Of a stretch of 32,120 nt of DNA, positions 22,334-30,475 are shown in pieces; positions within the stretch are counted from its first letter, which is position 1; each line of letters starts with the position of its first letter. Below the pieces are notes generated by a model that was given only the letters and a program-made list of their open reading frames with translations, ran no database searches and was not told the DNA's origin. This DNA is from Alphaproteobacteria bacterium (GTDB taxonomy: Bacteria > Pseudomonadota > Alphaproteobacteria > JALCBB01). The stretch covers positions 1-32,120 of the forward strand of contig JALCBB010000009.1 of assembly GCA_028066985.1 (NCBI GenBank), written 5' to 3'. The position numbers and the translations under genes were made by a program.

Positions 22334-22340
22334 GCCGCCG

Positions 22341-24437
22341 ATGTTCTCCTGCCCGATGCATCCCGAAGTGAAACAGGACAAGCCCGGCGGCTGCCCGTCC
22401 TGCGGAATGACGCTCGTCTCGCGCGACCCCGCCGCCGCGCCCGATCACGCCATGCGAAACCATCTCGCGGTCGCCGCGGTTTTCGCCGCGCCTGTGGTTG
22501 TCCTGGCGATGACCGGCGCGTTTGACGACACCCTCGCGCCGCGGACTTCGGGCATGATTCAACTTGTCTGCGCGGCGCTGACGCTTTTTCTCGGCGGCGC
22601 GCCCCTTTTCGCGCGCGCCTTCGCCGGACTTCGCCGACGCTCTCTTAATATGTTCACGCTGATTGCTCTCGGGACTTCGCTCGCGTGGTTTTACAGCGCG
22701 GCGGCGCTTTTCTTTCCGGAGAGTTTTCCCGCCGGGTTTCGCGGCGATGACGGAACGCTGCCGCTTTATTTTGAGTCGGCGGCGCTGATAGCGGTTTTCG
22801 TCCTTCTCGGACAGACTCTGGAGGAGCGCGCGCAGAAAAAGACTTCGCGCGCGCTCCGCGACCTGCTCGCGCTCGCGCCGACGAAGGCGTTCCGCGTCCG
22901 CGACGGCGGCGGCGACGAGGAGATTCCTGTTTCGGAGGTTCGCGCGGGCGATGTTCTCCGCGTCCGCCCCGGCGGACAGATTCCCGTTGACGGCGTTGTT
23001 TCCGCCGGCGCCTCGCATGTCAGCGAGGCCGGACTGACGGGCGAGCCGCTGCCGCGCGCGGTCGCGTCCGGCGACACCGTGTTCGCCGCGACTCTCAACC
23101 TTGAGGGCGCTCTGCTTGTGCTTGCCGCTTCCGACGCCGGCAATTCGCGCATTGAGCAGATTGCGCGTCTTGTCGCCGAGGCGCGCTCTTCAACGGCGCC
23201 GGCGCAGCGTCTCGCGGACCGGGTGTCGGCGTTTTTCATTCCGGCGATTCTGGCGGCGGCGCTTCTGACATTTCTGGCGTGGATATTTTTCGGCGGCGAG
23301 AGCGGCGCCTTGTTCGGACTTGTGGCGGCGGTGAATGTTCTGATCATCGCGTGTCCGTGCGCGCTCGGACTCGCGACGCCGGTTTCGGTCGCGGTCGCGG
23401 TCGGACGCGGCGCGCGTCTCGGCATTCTCGTGCGCGACGCGGCGGCGCTGGAGACGCTCGCGGCGGCGGACTGCGTTTTTCTTGACAAGACCGGCACTTT
23501 GACGGCGGGCGCGCCGGTGTTGTCGCATATTCATCCGGCGGGAGATTTCACGGAGGCGGCTGTGCTTGAGCGGGCGCGCGCGGTTGAGGAGAACAGCGAG
23601 CATCCGATGGCGCGGGCGGTGATGGCGACGGCGAACGAGCGACTGAGTTCGGCGACGGAGACAGGGGAGGTTTATTCGGCGGAGAACTTTCGTTCGGTGC
23701 CTGGGATGGGAGTGATTTGTGATTATGGCGGCGAGTCACTGGCGTTCGGCAACGAGCGACTTATGACGGAGACGGGTGTGGATGTCGGCGCGGTCGCGGA
23801 TGTTGTTGAGGCGCGCCGGGCGTCGGGCGAGGAGGTGGTTTTTCTAAGTTGCGACGGAGTGTTGGCGGCGTTGTTTTGTTTCGCGGACGAGTTGCGCGAG
23901 GGCGCTGCCGCCGCTGTGGACGAGATGCGTGGTTCAGGTTTGCGTCTCGGAATTTTGACGGGCGGCGGACGCGAGGCTGCTGTGGCGGCGGGGGAGATGC
24001 TTGGGATTGACGAGGTATATTCGGGTTTGTTGCCTGAGGAGAAGGCGCGGGTGGTGCGGGAGCGGATGTCCGAGGGTTTGCGAGTTGTGATGGCTGGTGA
24101 CGGAGTTAATGACGCGGCGGCGCTGGCGGTTGCGGATGCTGGAGTGGCGGTGTTGGGTGCGAGTGATCTGGCGCGGGAGAGTTCGGATGTGGTGTTGCTG
24201 CGTTCCGGGCTGGGTGTGGTGGTGGAGTTGTTTGATCTTTCGCGGGCGGTGGCGAGGAATGTGCGTCAGAATCTGTGTTTTGCGTTCGCGTATAATTTAT
24301 GCGCGGTACCTGTGGCGGCGGGTGTTTTTTATTTTGTGTGGGGGTGGTTGTTGTCGCCGATGGTGGCGGCGGTGGCGATGTCTTTGAGTTCTTTGAGTGT
24401 CATTCTTAACGCGCTCCGCCTCTCCCGCAAAAATTAA
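22341..24437 (+). CDS. copA: Copper-type P1B ATPase with N-terminal CPMHPEV metal module
   Basis: A 698-residue heavy-metal-exporting ATPase. The N-terminus is not a classical HMA domain but the short metal-binding module FSCPMHPEVKQDKPGGCPSCGM. Then come membrane helices, the actuator TGEPLPRA, the transmembrane CPC (residues 338-340, in CPCALGLATP), the phosphorylated Asp382 in DKTGTLT, the HP motif (421-422) and the hinge GDGVNDAAAL (Asp587). The CPC plus this N-terminal module indicates Cu+ (possibly Ag+) export. It lies 7 bp after the preceding stop, but metal export is unrelated to the upstream catabolism. The coding strand shifts from C-rich to strongly G/T-rich along the gene, and its stop codon is part of the R1 flank TTAAAGAGAC. 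Confidence 0.92.
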   Translation: MFSCPMHPEVKQDKPGGCPSCGMTLVSRDPAAAPDHAMRNHLAVAAVFAAPVVVLAMTGAFDDTLAPRTSGMIQLVCAALTLFLGGAPLFARAFAGLRRRSLNMFTLIALGTSLAWFYSAAALFFPESFPAGFRGDDGTLPLYFESAALIAVFVLLGQTLEERAQKKTSRALRDLLALAPTKAFRVRDGGGDEEIPVSEVRAGDVLRVRPGGQIPVDGVVSAGASHVSEAGLTGEPLPRAVASGDTVFAATLNLEGALLVLAASDAGNSRIEQIARLVAEARSSTAPAQRLADRVSAFFIPAILAAALLTFLAWIFFGGESGALFGLVAAVNVLIIACPCALGLATPVSVAVAVGRGARLGILVRDAAALETLAAADCVFLDKTGTLTAGAPVLSHIHPAGDFTEAAVLERARAVEENSEHPMARAVMATANERLSSATETGEVYSAENFRSVPGMGVICDYGGESLAFGNERLMTETGVDVGAVADVVEARRASGEEVVFLSCDGVLAALFCFADELREGAAAAVDEMRGSGLRLGILTGGGREAAVAAGEMLGIDEVYSGLLPEEKARVVRERMSEGLRVVMAGDGVNDAAALAVADAGVAVLGASDLARESSDVVLLRSGLGVVVELFDLSRAVARNVRQNLCFAFAYNLCAVPVAAGVFYFVWGWLLSPMVAAVAMSLSSLSVILNALRLSRKN

Positions 24438-24460
24438 AGAGACAACGAAGCGCGATATTT

Positions 24461-24550
24461 GGCATTAGTGGGAGTTAAATTCAGACATTCACGATAGCCG
24501 CTCAAGCGAACCGCACCCGCTGATGGCTGGCGGCACTGCCGCCAAAAAAA
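24461..24550 (+). repeat. R1 dispersed repeat, copy g
   Basis: Preceded by the full flank TTAAAGAGACAACGAAGCGC from 24434, which contains the copA stop. GGCATTAGTGGGAG opens the core, and GGCGGCACTGCCGCC plus A-tract closes it. It faces copy h. Confidence 0.9.
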
Positions 24551-24659
24551 TTAAAAAATAATAAGAAAACAATTTATTTAATGACCCCATTAATTGTCCA
24601 TGTTAACAAGAGAAGAGTTTATTTAATTTGACCCCTTAAATAGTCCAATTATTTTTTAA
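24551..24659. repeat. Spacer of R1 pair g-h with two direct repeats
   Basis: An AT-rich spacer holds two imperfect copies of TTTATTTAAT(TT)GACCCC, then TTAA and GTCCA (about 24573-24602 and 24617-24651). No ORF is supported. Confidence 0.6.
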
Positions 24660-24749
24660 TTTTTTTTGCGGGCTAGCCCGCACCCATCTGCCGGCATCGC
24701 TCGCTTGAGCCAGCATCGTGAATGTCTTAGTCAAACTCCCACTAATGCC
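24660..24749 (-). repeat. R1 dispersed repeat, copy h
   Basis: A complete - strand copy with hairpin GCGGGCTAGCCCGC. With copy g it makes a 289-bp composite whose ends are R1 inverted repeats. Confidence 0.9.
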
Positions 24750-24780
24750 AGCGGCGAGCCGTCGCAGGCTTAAGTTGGCG

Positions 24781-24833
24781 CGGTTCGCTTGAGCCAGCAT
24801 CGTGAATGTCTTAGTCAAACGCCCACTAATGCC
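24781..24833 (-). repeat. R1 dispersed repeat, copy i (5' half only)
   Basis: Only the outer half of R1 is present, reading on the - strand from GGCATTAGTGGGCG to about TCAAGCGAACC; the inner hairpin is missing. Its outer flank (GTGAGACTTTCCGGAGAACG on the - strand) begins exactly at the rimM stop codon. Confidence 0.8.
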
Positions 24834-24855
24834 AAATATCGTTCTCCGGAAAGTC

Positions 24856-25401
24856 TCACTGTGACCAGGGCAAGGGGCGCATGACGATTTCACCGCGCCC
24901 CAGATCCACCCGTACAAGTTCGGGAGCGCCATAACGTAAATAAAAACTCCGCTTTCTGTCATATCCGTCACCAGACGGCGGCGCAATCTCAAGCAGCGGG
25001 CCGGCGCCGAAATCCTGAACCGCCGCCACAGAACCAAGAACCTCGCCCGATTCCGTCCGCACAACAAGATCAGCCAGATCCGCCCAGTACACTCCGCCGT
25101 CAGGCGGCGGCATCTCGTCACGCCAGATAAAAAATTCGCTGCCCGCCAGCGCTTCGGCGGCGTCGCGGTCGTTCACGCCGGGCAGACGCGCCGGAAAATT
25201 CGCCGCGCCGCGCACCGCTCCGCTTCCGCGATCCAGCAGCGCCGGAACATCATGTCCGTCGGCGTCGGCGAAACGCAAAAGTCCGCCGTATCCGAACAGC
25301 GCCTCGGGCGGCTCCGTGTAAGACTCGACCACCAGTCCGCCCCGCACGCCATGCGCGCGCACGCAGCGACCCAAAACCATCCTGCGCCGCCCGGAACTCA
25401 T
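24856..25401 (-). CDS. rimM: Ribosome maturation factor RimM
   Basis: RimM binds S19 and helps assemble the head of the 30S subunit. The 181-residue protein has the N-terminal barrel with LGRCVRAHGVRGGLVVESYTE and the PRC-like second half with YWADLADLVVRTESGEVLG and GPLLEI. Length is normal. It starts 8 bp after the rpsP stop. In most proteobacteria trmD and rplS follow; here the gene is followed directly by R1 copies i and h, so the operon is cut short. The stop codon is shared with the start of the R1 flank. Confidence 0.9.
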   Translation of the reverse strand: MSSGRRRMVLGRCVRAHGVRGGLVVESYTEPPEALFGYGGLLRFADADGHDVPALLDRGSGAVRGAANFPARLPGVNDRDAAEALAGSEFFIWRDEMPPPDGGVYWADLADLVVRTESGEVLGSVAAVQDFGAGPLLEIAPPSGDGYDRKRSFYLRYGAPELVRVDLGRGEIVMRPLPWSQ

Positions 25402-25409
25402 CCGCTCCG

Positions 25410-26030
25410 TCAGGACGCCTCGCCGCTCTTCGTCTCGTCGTCCGCCGCCGCCGTCTCGGTCGTCTCCGCCGCATCTTCCGTTGACTCCGCCGCCGCCGTT
25501 TCAGTCGTCGTTTCGGTCGTCTCCGGTGACTCCGGCGGCGCCGTCTCTGTCTCCGTTGACTCTGACGACTCCGTTGACTCCGGCGCTTCGGGCGTCTCAG
25601 TCGGCGCCGTTTCAGCCGCCGTCTCGGTCGCCTCGGTTGTCTCCGCTGACTCTGCCGGCGGCGTTTCCGTCGCCGCCGCCTCCGCCGCGGCCGCCGCCTT
25701 CGCCTCCGCCGCCGCCCGCCGCTCAAGCGCCTTCGCCTTCGGCAGATGCTTCTTCGTGCGCGCGTAACTCGGCGGCGGATCACCCAGTCCGCTCTCATGC
25801 AGCAGTCGCGCCACGCGCTCGCTCGGCAAAGCCCCCGCGCCGAGCCAGTGCCGCACCCGCTCCTCGTCAAGGCGCACCCGCTCCTCCGCCTCGCTCGCCA
25901 GAAGCGGATTGTATGTGCCGAGTTTCTCTATGAAACGCCCGTCGCGCGGCGCGCGCGCGTCCGCCGCCACAATCCAGTAAAACGGACGCTTCTTCGCGCC
26001 CCGCCGCGCCAGCCGTATCCTCACCGACAT
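25410..26030 (-). CDS. rpsP: 30S ribosomal protein bS16 with a long acidic tail
   Basis: The first 85 residues are a normal S16 ([41 protein letters not shown], then the helix [21 protein letters not shown]). S16 is usually 75-100 residues, but this protein has 206. After a [21 protein letters not shown] helix the tail is about 100 residues of Thr/Glu/Ser/Pro ([19 protein letters not shown] and similar), encoded by degenerate GAGTC/GAGAC/ACGGAG repeats. Alanine-rich S16 extensions occur in alphaproteobacteria, but such a long acidic one is unusual and would project from the ribosome. Lies between ffh and rimM, as is common. Confidence 0.93.
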   Translation of the reverse strand: MSVRIRLARRGAKKRPFYWIVAADARAPRDGRFIEKLGTYNPLLASEAEERVRLDEERVRHWLGAGALPSERVARLLHESGLGDPPPSYARTKKHLPKAKALERRAAAEAKAAAAAEAAATETPPAESAETTEATETAAETAPTETPEAPESTESSESTETETAPPESPETTETTTETAAAESTEDAAETTETAAADDETKSGEAS

Positions 26031-26142
26031 CTCGTTCTCCTTTTCGTTTCCGTGTTCGTGTTCGTGTCCGCGAAACGCGCGGCGGACTAACGCCCGCGCC
26101 CGCGACTGTGACCGTGACCCTGACCCTGACCCTGACCAAGCA
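26031..26142. repeat. Short hexamer repeats between rpsP and ffh and in the ffh end
   Basis: GTTCGT/TTCGTG-type hexamers (about 26043-26072) precede rpsP, and TGACCC hexamers (about 26110-26138) form the last codons of ffh (Gly-Gln repeats). Both are small tandem arrays of the low-complexity kind seen elsewhere in the window. Confidence 0.6.
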
Positions 26143-27526
26143 GCGCCCGCAGACCGGAAGCATCGCCTCCGCCCGCCGCCGCGAACATCTCGCGCAGTCC
26201 CGCGTCGCCCGATCTGGAAAGACGACGCACCAGAGTACGCGTCGTCTGATACTGCTTTAACAGACGATTGACATCCGCCACCGTCACTCCCGCCCCGTTC
26301 GCGATGCGCCGCCGCCGCGACGCCTGCAAAATTTCCGGACGCCGCCGCTCCGCCCGCGTCATTGACGACAAAATCGCCATCTGACGCTTCAAGGTCTTCT
26401 CGTCCGGCGCCGTCATCGCCGACTTCTTTCGCAGTCCGATCGGCAGCGACTCCATCATCGTCTCCATGAAGCCGCCGCCCGACATGCGGCTCAACTGCTC
26501 GGCCATGTCGTCCAGGTCAAATTTGCCCTTTCGCATCTTGCGCGCGGTCGCGTCCGCCCCGGCGGCGGAGGCCCCGGCGTCGGCTTTGTCCTGCGCGGCG
26601 CGGACAAGCGCGAGAAGGTCGCCCATCCCCAGAATCGTCCGCGCCAGCGACTCCGCGTCAAACGGCTGCAGGTCGCCGAGACGCTCGCCCGTCCCAAGAA
26701 AGCGAATCGGACAGCCCGTCACATGCCGCATGGACAGCGCCGCCCCGCCGCGCGCGTCGCCGTCGGCGCGCGTGAGGACAATGCCGCTCGGCGAGAGCGC
26801 CGCCTGAAATCCCGCCGCGAGTTTCACGGCGTCCTGTCCCGTCATCGCGTCGGCGACCAGGAGAATCTCGCCGGGGTTCGCCGCCTTCGCGATGTCGCGC
26901 GCCTCGTCCATCATTTCGGAATCCAGAGTCGTGCGGCCGGCGGCGTCCAGGATGATCGTGTCGGCGCCGCGTTTTTCGGCGGCGGCGAGGGCGCGGGTCG
27001 CGAGTTTCGGCGGCGCGAGTCCTTCGTCCTGCGGAAGATATGAAAGCCGGCTGTCGCCGCTTCCCTCCGCGAGAAGCCGCAACTGCTCCGCCGCCGCCGG
27101 ACGATAGATGTCCAGCGAGGTCAGCGCGACGCGGCGTTTTTCCGCGCGCGCGAGATGCGACGCGATCTTCGCGGCGGTCGTGGTCTTGCCCGACCCCTGA
27201 AGTCCGACCAGAAGAATCACGCGCGGCGGCGGCCCGATCGCGAACGGCGGCGGCGCCTCGTCTCCCTGAAGGAGTTCGGTCAGCGTTTCAAAAACAATCT
27301 GCACGACCTGCTGCGCCGGCGTGATGGATTCCAGGACTTCGCGTCCGAGGGCGCGCTCGCGCACGGTGTCGCAGAGCAGACGCGCGGCGGCGAGAGAGAC
27401 ATCGGCTTCCAGGAGGGCGGTGCGGATTTCGGCGAGGGTCTCTTCCAGCGCCGCCTCGCGGACGACTCCCGCGGCGCCGAGACGGCGCAGGCTGGAGTGC
27501 AGTCGTTCCTGAAGGTGTTCAAACAT
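26087..27526 (-). CDS. ffh: Signal recognition particle GTPase Ffh
   Basis: Ffh with 4.5S RNA delivers nascent membrane proteins to FtsY. The 479-residue protein has the N domain ([16 protein letters not shown]), the G domain with [18 protein letters not shown] (usually DTAGR), [15 protein letters not shown] and GTGERLGDL, and the methionine-rich M domain ([22 protein letters not shown]). The DAAGR variant in the G3 motif is unusual and worth verifying. The tail is a low-complexity [16 protein letters not shown]. An upstream start at 27568 would add 14 unsupported residues. First gene of ffh-rpsP-rimM. Confidence 0.93.
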   Translation of the reverse strand: MFEHLQERLHSSLRRLGAAGVVREAALEETLAEIRTALLEADVSLAAARLLCDTVRERALGREVLESITPAQQVVQIVFETLTELLQGDEAPPPFAIGPPPRVILLVGLQGSGKTTTAAKIASHLARAEKRRVALTSLDIYRPAAAEQLRLLAEGSGDSRLSYLPQDEGLAPPKLATRALAAAEKRGADTIILDAAGRTTLDSEMMDEARDIAKAANPGEILLVADAMTGQDAVKLAAGFQAALSPSGIVLTRADGDARGGAALSMRHVTGCPIRFLGTGERLGDLQPFDAESLARTILGMGDLLALVRAAQDKADAGASAAGADATARKMRKGKFDLDDMAEQLSRMSGGGFMETMMESLPIGLRKKSAMTAPDEKTLKRQMAILSSMTRAERRRPEILQASRRRRIANGAGVTVADVNRLLKQYQTTRTLVRRLSRSGDAGLREMFAAAGGGDASGLRALLGQGQGQGHGHSRGRGR

Positions 27527-27681
27527 CGGGCGTGTGTCGTTCGCTTGCGCGCGGACGCATGCCGACACCCCGCCCGTGCGCGTTCTCGCGGACGGACCCG
27601 GGCACCGGCGGCACCTTTGCGGATATTCGTATGTTATAGTTTCGCGGACGCCGCGTCAACCGGTAAATTTGGACGAACCCC

Positions 27682-28230
27682 GTGCAGCCGCTTTCGCTTT
27701 CATATCCGCCGAGCGCGGTGATCGCCGACCTGGCGCGCGCGGTGCCTGGGGCGGGGCTGTGTTTTCTGATAGCCTGGGCGGCGTTCGCGCAGGGTCTCGG
27801 CTGGGTGGGGCTGGGATTTCTGGCGGTCGCGGCGCTTTTTGTCTGGCTGGCGGCGGTGGCGCTGCTGCGGTCGCGCGGCGAGCGGCGGCTGGAAGAAGAC
27901 GGACTGAGACTCTCGCCGGACGACCTCTGTCGCTGGTCGGAGATTGAGGAGGTGCATCTGCGCTACTGGGCGGGCTGGCGTCAGCGCGGACGCGACGAGT
28001 CGGGGCGGCTGCGCGGAATGCTCGTCCTGCGTCTCACCTTCAGCGCGGACAACGGCGGACAGAAACGGCGGCGGCGGTTTCGTTTTGAGTCGTCGTGTCT
28101 GCATTTCGCGGCGTTGTCGCGGGCGGCGGCGGCGGCGGCGAAGCACAAGGGACTGCGGATGGACGAGCCGACCATGCACAATCTCCACGCGCTGGCGGCG
28201 GATTCATCCGCGGGGCGGGAGACGGACTAG
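27682..28230 (+). CDS. Small membrane protein with a PH-like soluble domain
   Basis: The 182-residue protein starts with GTG. Two adjacent hydrophobic segments (about residues 22-42 and 43-63: GAGLCFLIAWAAFAQGLGWV and GFLAVAALFVWLAAVALL) are followed by a soluble domain with RLEEDGLRLSPDDLCRWSEIEEVHLRYW. That layout, two helices then a strand-rich DGL-...-WSEI segment, resembles bacterial PH-like domains of membrane proteins. Function is not known. It is divergent from ffh, and its stop overlaps the stop of znuA on the other strand (CTAG), so nothing separates the two convergent genes. Confidence 0.75.
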   Translation: MQPLSLSYPPSAVIADLARAVPGAGLCFLIAWAAFAQGLGWVGLGFLAVAALFVWLAAVALLRSRGERRLEEDGLRLSPDDLCRWSEIEEVHLRYWAGWRQRGRDESGRLRGMLVLRLTFSADNGGQKRRRRFRFESSCLHFAALSRAAAAAAKHKGLRMDEPTMHNLHALAADSSAGRETD

Positions 28231-29417
28231 CGCGCCGCGAGGGAGACAAAGCAGTCGTTCATTGAGCGGGCGAGCGAGTCGTAGAGGGCGAACCATGCGT
28301 CGGGGCCGAGAGGGATGCCGGCGCCGAGGGGGTCCGCTTCGGAGAGGCGCACATTCAGGCTTTCGGCGACTCCTGTACGCAGGAGCAGTTGCGGCTCGGC
28401 GAAAAAGCATACGGGCGCGAAGTCTGTCGCCGCTGTCTCCGTGTGTTCGTGGTCGTCCGCTTCCGCGTGTGTTTCTTCGTGACCGTGGTCGTCCCCGTCA
28501 CTCTCCGCGTGATCTTCTTCGCGGGCATGACCGTGGTCGTCTCCGTCCTCGTTCCCGTCCCCGCGCACTTCTTCGTGACCGTGACCGTGGTCGTCCCCGC
28601 CGTCCTCCGCGTGTGTTTCTTCGCGGGCATGACCGTGGTCGTCCCCGTCCTCGTCCCCGTGACCGTCTCCGTCCCCGCGCGCTTCTTCGTGACCGTGATC
28701 GTGATCGTCGCGTATATACTCGGCGATGGCGGCGCGGATTTCGCGGGCGTGGCGCGCGCCCGCGGGAACCTCGGGATTCTCGGTCAGGGCGCCGAGGGGA
28801 GCGATCCCCATCGCGTCGGTGAAGTAGCCGAGAGCGTCGTGGTGCGTGATGAAGGCGACGTCTTGATGCGTACGCATGCGTACGCGCCACTCGTCTTCAA
28901 GGGCGGCGGCGCGTACGGCGAAGGCGCGCGCGTTGCGGCTGTAGTCGTCAGCGTAGGACGGGTCAAGGCGGGCGAGGGTTTCGGCGATGCGGGTCGCCAT
29001 GACTCCGGCGTTTTCGGCCGAGAGCCAGATGTGCGGGTCGGCGCCGCCGCCGGAATACTCGCGGAAACGCATACGCGGATCCGTCAGAAGCGTCTCAACG
29101 CGTACACCCTCGGCGGCGCCTCTCAGGTTTTCCAGAGACGAGATGAGGCGTCCTTCAAGGGCGGGGCCGACGGCGAAGACCGCGTCGGCGTCCGCGACCG
29201 TCTGCGCGCGCGAGGGCTTCAACTGCGCGCCGTGCGGGGAGACTCCGGCGTCCAGCACGGTTTCGGGGGCGCCGCGGCCCTCCATGACGGCGGCGGCGAT
29301 GGCGGCGAGCGGGAAGATTGTCGCGGTCACTTGAGGGGGCGCGTCCTGGGCGGCGGCGGTGGTGGTGCCGAGGGCGAGGACGGCGAACAGTCCGATTAAA
29401 CGGCTGAATTTCAACAT
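28227..29417 (-). CDS. znuA: Periplasmic zinc-binding protein ZnuA with displaced His-rich insert
   Basis: ZnuA captures zinc in the periplasm for ZnuBC. The 396-residue precursor has a signal peptide (LIGLFAVLALGTTTAAAQDA). The expected zinc ligands are His62 (SPHG), His129 (DPHIWLS) and His193 (THHDALGYF). Residues 239-325 are a His/Asp/Glu-rich insert of repeated DGDDHGHAREE-like blocks with about 24 histidines. In ZnuA homologues the flexible His-loop normally lies between the first two ligands; here it sits after the third ligand in the C-terminal lobe. The start at 29417 has AAGGAG eight bases upstream; an extension to 29453 is unlikely. Transcribed from a promoter that contains a perfect 15-bp palindrome. 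Confidence 0.93.
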   Translation of the reverse strand: MLKFSRLIGLFAVLALGTTTAAAQDAPPQVTATIFPLAAIAAAVMEGRGAPETVLDAGVSPHGAQLKPSRAQTVADADAVFAVGPALEGRLISSLENLRGAAEGVRVETLLTDPRMRFREYSGGGADPHIWLSAENAGVMATRIAETLARLDPSYADDYSRNARAFAVRAAALEDEWRVRMRTHQDVAFITHHDALGYFTDAMGIAPLGALTENPEVPAGARHAREIRAAIAEYIRDDHDHGHEEARGDGDGHGDEDGDDHGHAREETHAEDGGDDHGHGHEEVRGDGNEDGDDHGHAREEDHAESDGDDHGHEETHAEADDHEHTETAATDFAPVCFFAEPQLLLRTGVAESLNVRLSEADPLGAGIPLGPDAWFALYDSLARSMNDCFVSLAAR

Positions 29418-29462
29418 CTTTTTTCTCCTTGCGGTGCTTGCCTTGTCCTCCATTTCCTGCTA

Positions 29463-29492
29463 TGATATATTATATCACTGACCGTGTGTCAA
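29463..29492 (-). promoter_or_regulatory. znuA promoter with candidate Zur operator
   Basis: On the - strand TTGACA (29487-29492), 17 bases, TATATC. The -10 region lies in a perfect 7-1-7 palindrome TGATATATTATATCA (29463-29477). AT-rich palindromes with TATA cores at zinc-uptake promoters are typical Zur targets, and zur lies about 500 bp away. Binding is inferred. Confidence 0.65.
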
Positions 29493-29498
29493 CCCCCT

Positions 29499-29610
29499 AA
29501 TTAAAAGGAGTGTCAGCACACCAATTAAAAGGACAACACCCGCAAGAGTCGAAAGCCGCATACCATGACCAGCCACTCCGCCGCCGTTGTCGTCCGTTCC
29601 TTAATTAAGG
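29499..29610. repeat. Short repeats and TTAA palindrome between znuA and R1 copy j
   Basis: AATTAAAAGGA occurs twice (29499-29509 and 29523-29533), and a palindrome CCTTAATTAAGG is at 29599-29610. The latter is the outer border of R1 composite j-k, whose other border is a similar palindrome at 29910-29929. Confidence 0.55.
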
Positions 29611-29656
29611 AGACAGGCGACGGCCGCCGTGCCGGGTCAATCGGCGATAAGCCTTC

Positions 29657-29748
29657 GGCATTAGTGGGAGTTAACTTTAGACTCTTACAGTGGCGGCTCA
29701 AGCGAGCAGCACCCACTGTCGCCTGCGGGCGCCGCCCGCAAAAAATTA
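29657..29748 (+). repeat. R1 dispersed repeat, copy j
   Basis: GGCATTAGTGGGAG opens at 29657; hairpin GCGGGCGCCGCCCGC and A-tract close it. The flank TTAAGGAGACAGGCGACGG begins at 29605, with extra sequence between flank and core. Faces copy k across a spacer with a TGGACGGACAAC...GGTTCGTCCA hairpin. Confidence 0.9.
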
Positions 29749-29801
29749 AATGGACGGACAACGGGCGGCTGGTTCGTCCATTCATTATTTGTCCATTAAA
29801 T

Positions 29802-29891
29802 TTTCTTTGCAGGCAGCGCCTGCGGGCATCAGCGGGTGCGGTTCGCTTGAGCGGCTGTCGTGACTGTCTTAGTCAAACTCCCGCTAATGCC
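29802..29891 (-). repeat. R1 dispersed repeat, copy k
   Basis: A - strand copy with hairpin GCAGGCGCTGCCTGC. Its flank runs to the palindrome at 29910-29929 (GTCTCTTTAATTAAAGAGAC). With copy j it forms a 235-bp composite between znuA and zur. Confidence 0.9.
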
Positions 29892-29953
29892 AAATGCCTG
29901 TCGTCGTCTGTCTCTTTAATTAAAGAGACAGCAACACAAGGAGCCGCAGCCTG

Positions 29954-30475
29954 ATGTCCGAAATCGCCGAAAACTGCTGCCACGCCGGAAGCAACGAAAG
30001 CGTCGCCAGGCTCCTGCAAGCCGCCGAGGTCGCCTGCCTCGCCTCCGGTAAAAAACTCACCCCCCTCCGTAAAAACACCCTCGCCGCCCTCGCCGCCTCG
30101 CGCGCCCCCCTCGGCGCCTACGATCTCCTCCACCGGCTCAACGAAAACACCGCGACACCCCTCGCGCCCGCCGCCGTCTACCGCGCCCTCAACTTCTGGG
30201 AAAAACTCGGATTCGCACACCGCATCGCCTCCGATAAAACCTGGATGGTCTGCACCGGCGAAGCGCACGGCGACAACGGCACCATCAACAGCGAAAGCGG
30301 CGGCGAAACCTCCGAAGGATTCCTCATCTGCCGCGAATGCGGACACGCCCACGAATTCTCCGACATCAGCCTCCAGAACCGCGTCCCCGAAATCGCCGCC
30401 GGACACCGCTTCGCCTTCCTCTCGGCGCGCATCCAGATAGAAGGCCTCTGCCCCTCATGCGCCGCGACAAAATGA
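29954..30475 (+). CDS. zur: Zinc uptake regulator Zur (Fur family)
   Basis: A 173-residue Fur-family repressor. The winged-helix part is LTPLRKNTLAALAASRAPLGAYDLLHRL and APAAVYRALNFWEKLGFAHRI. Structural zinc is held by two CxxC pairs (Cys126/Cys129 in CRECGH and Cys166/Cys169 in CPSC), with HAHEFSD between them. The link to znuC and znuB makes Zur the right branch. With zinc bound it would repress znuA and its own operon. AAGGAG lies about 10 bases before the ATG. The stop overlaps the znuC start (ATGA). Confidence 0.92.
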   Translation: MSEIAENCCHAGSNESVARLLQAAEVACLASGKKLTPLRKNTLAALAASRAPLGAYDLLHRLNENTATPLAPAAVYRALNFWEKLGFAHRIASDKTWMVCTGEAHGDNGTINSESGGETSEGFLICRECGHAHEFSDISLQNRVPEIAAGHRFAFLSARIQIEGLCPSCAATK

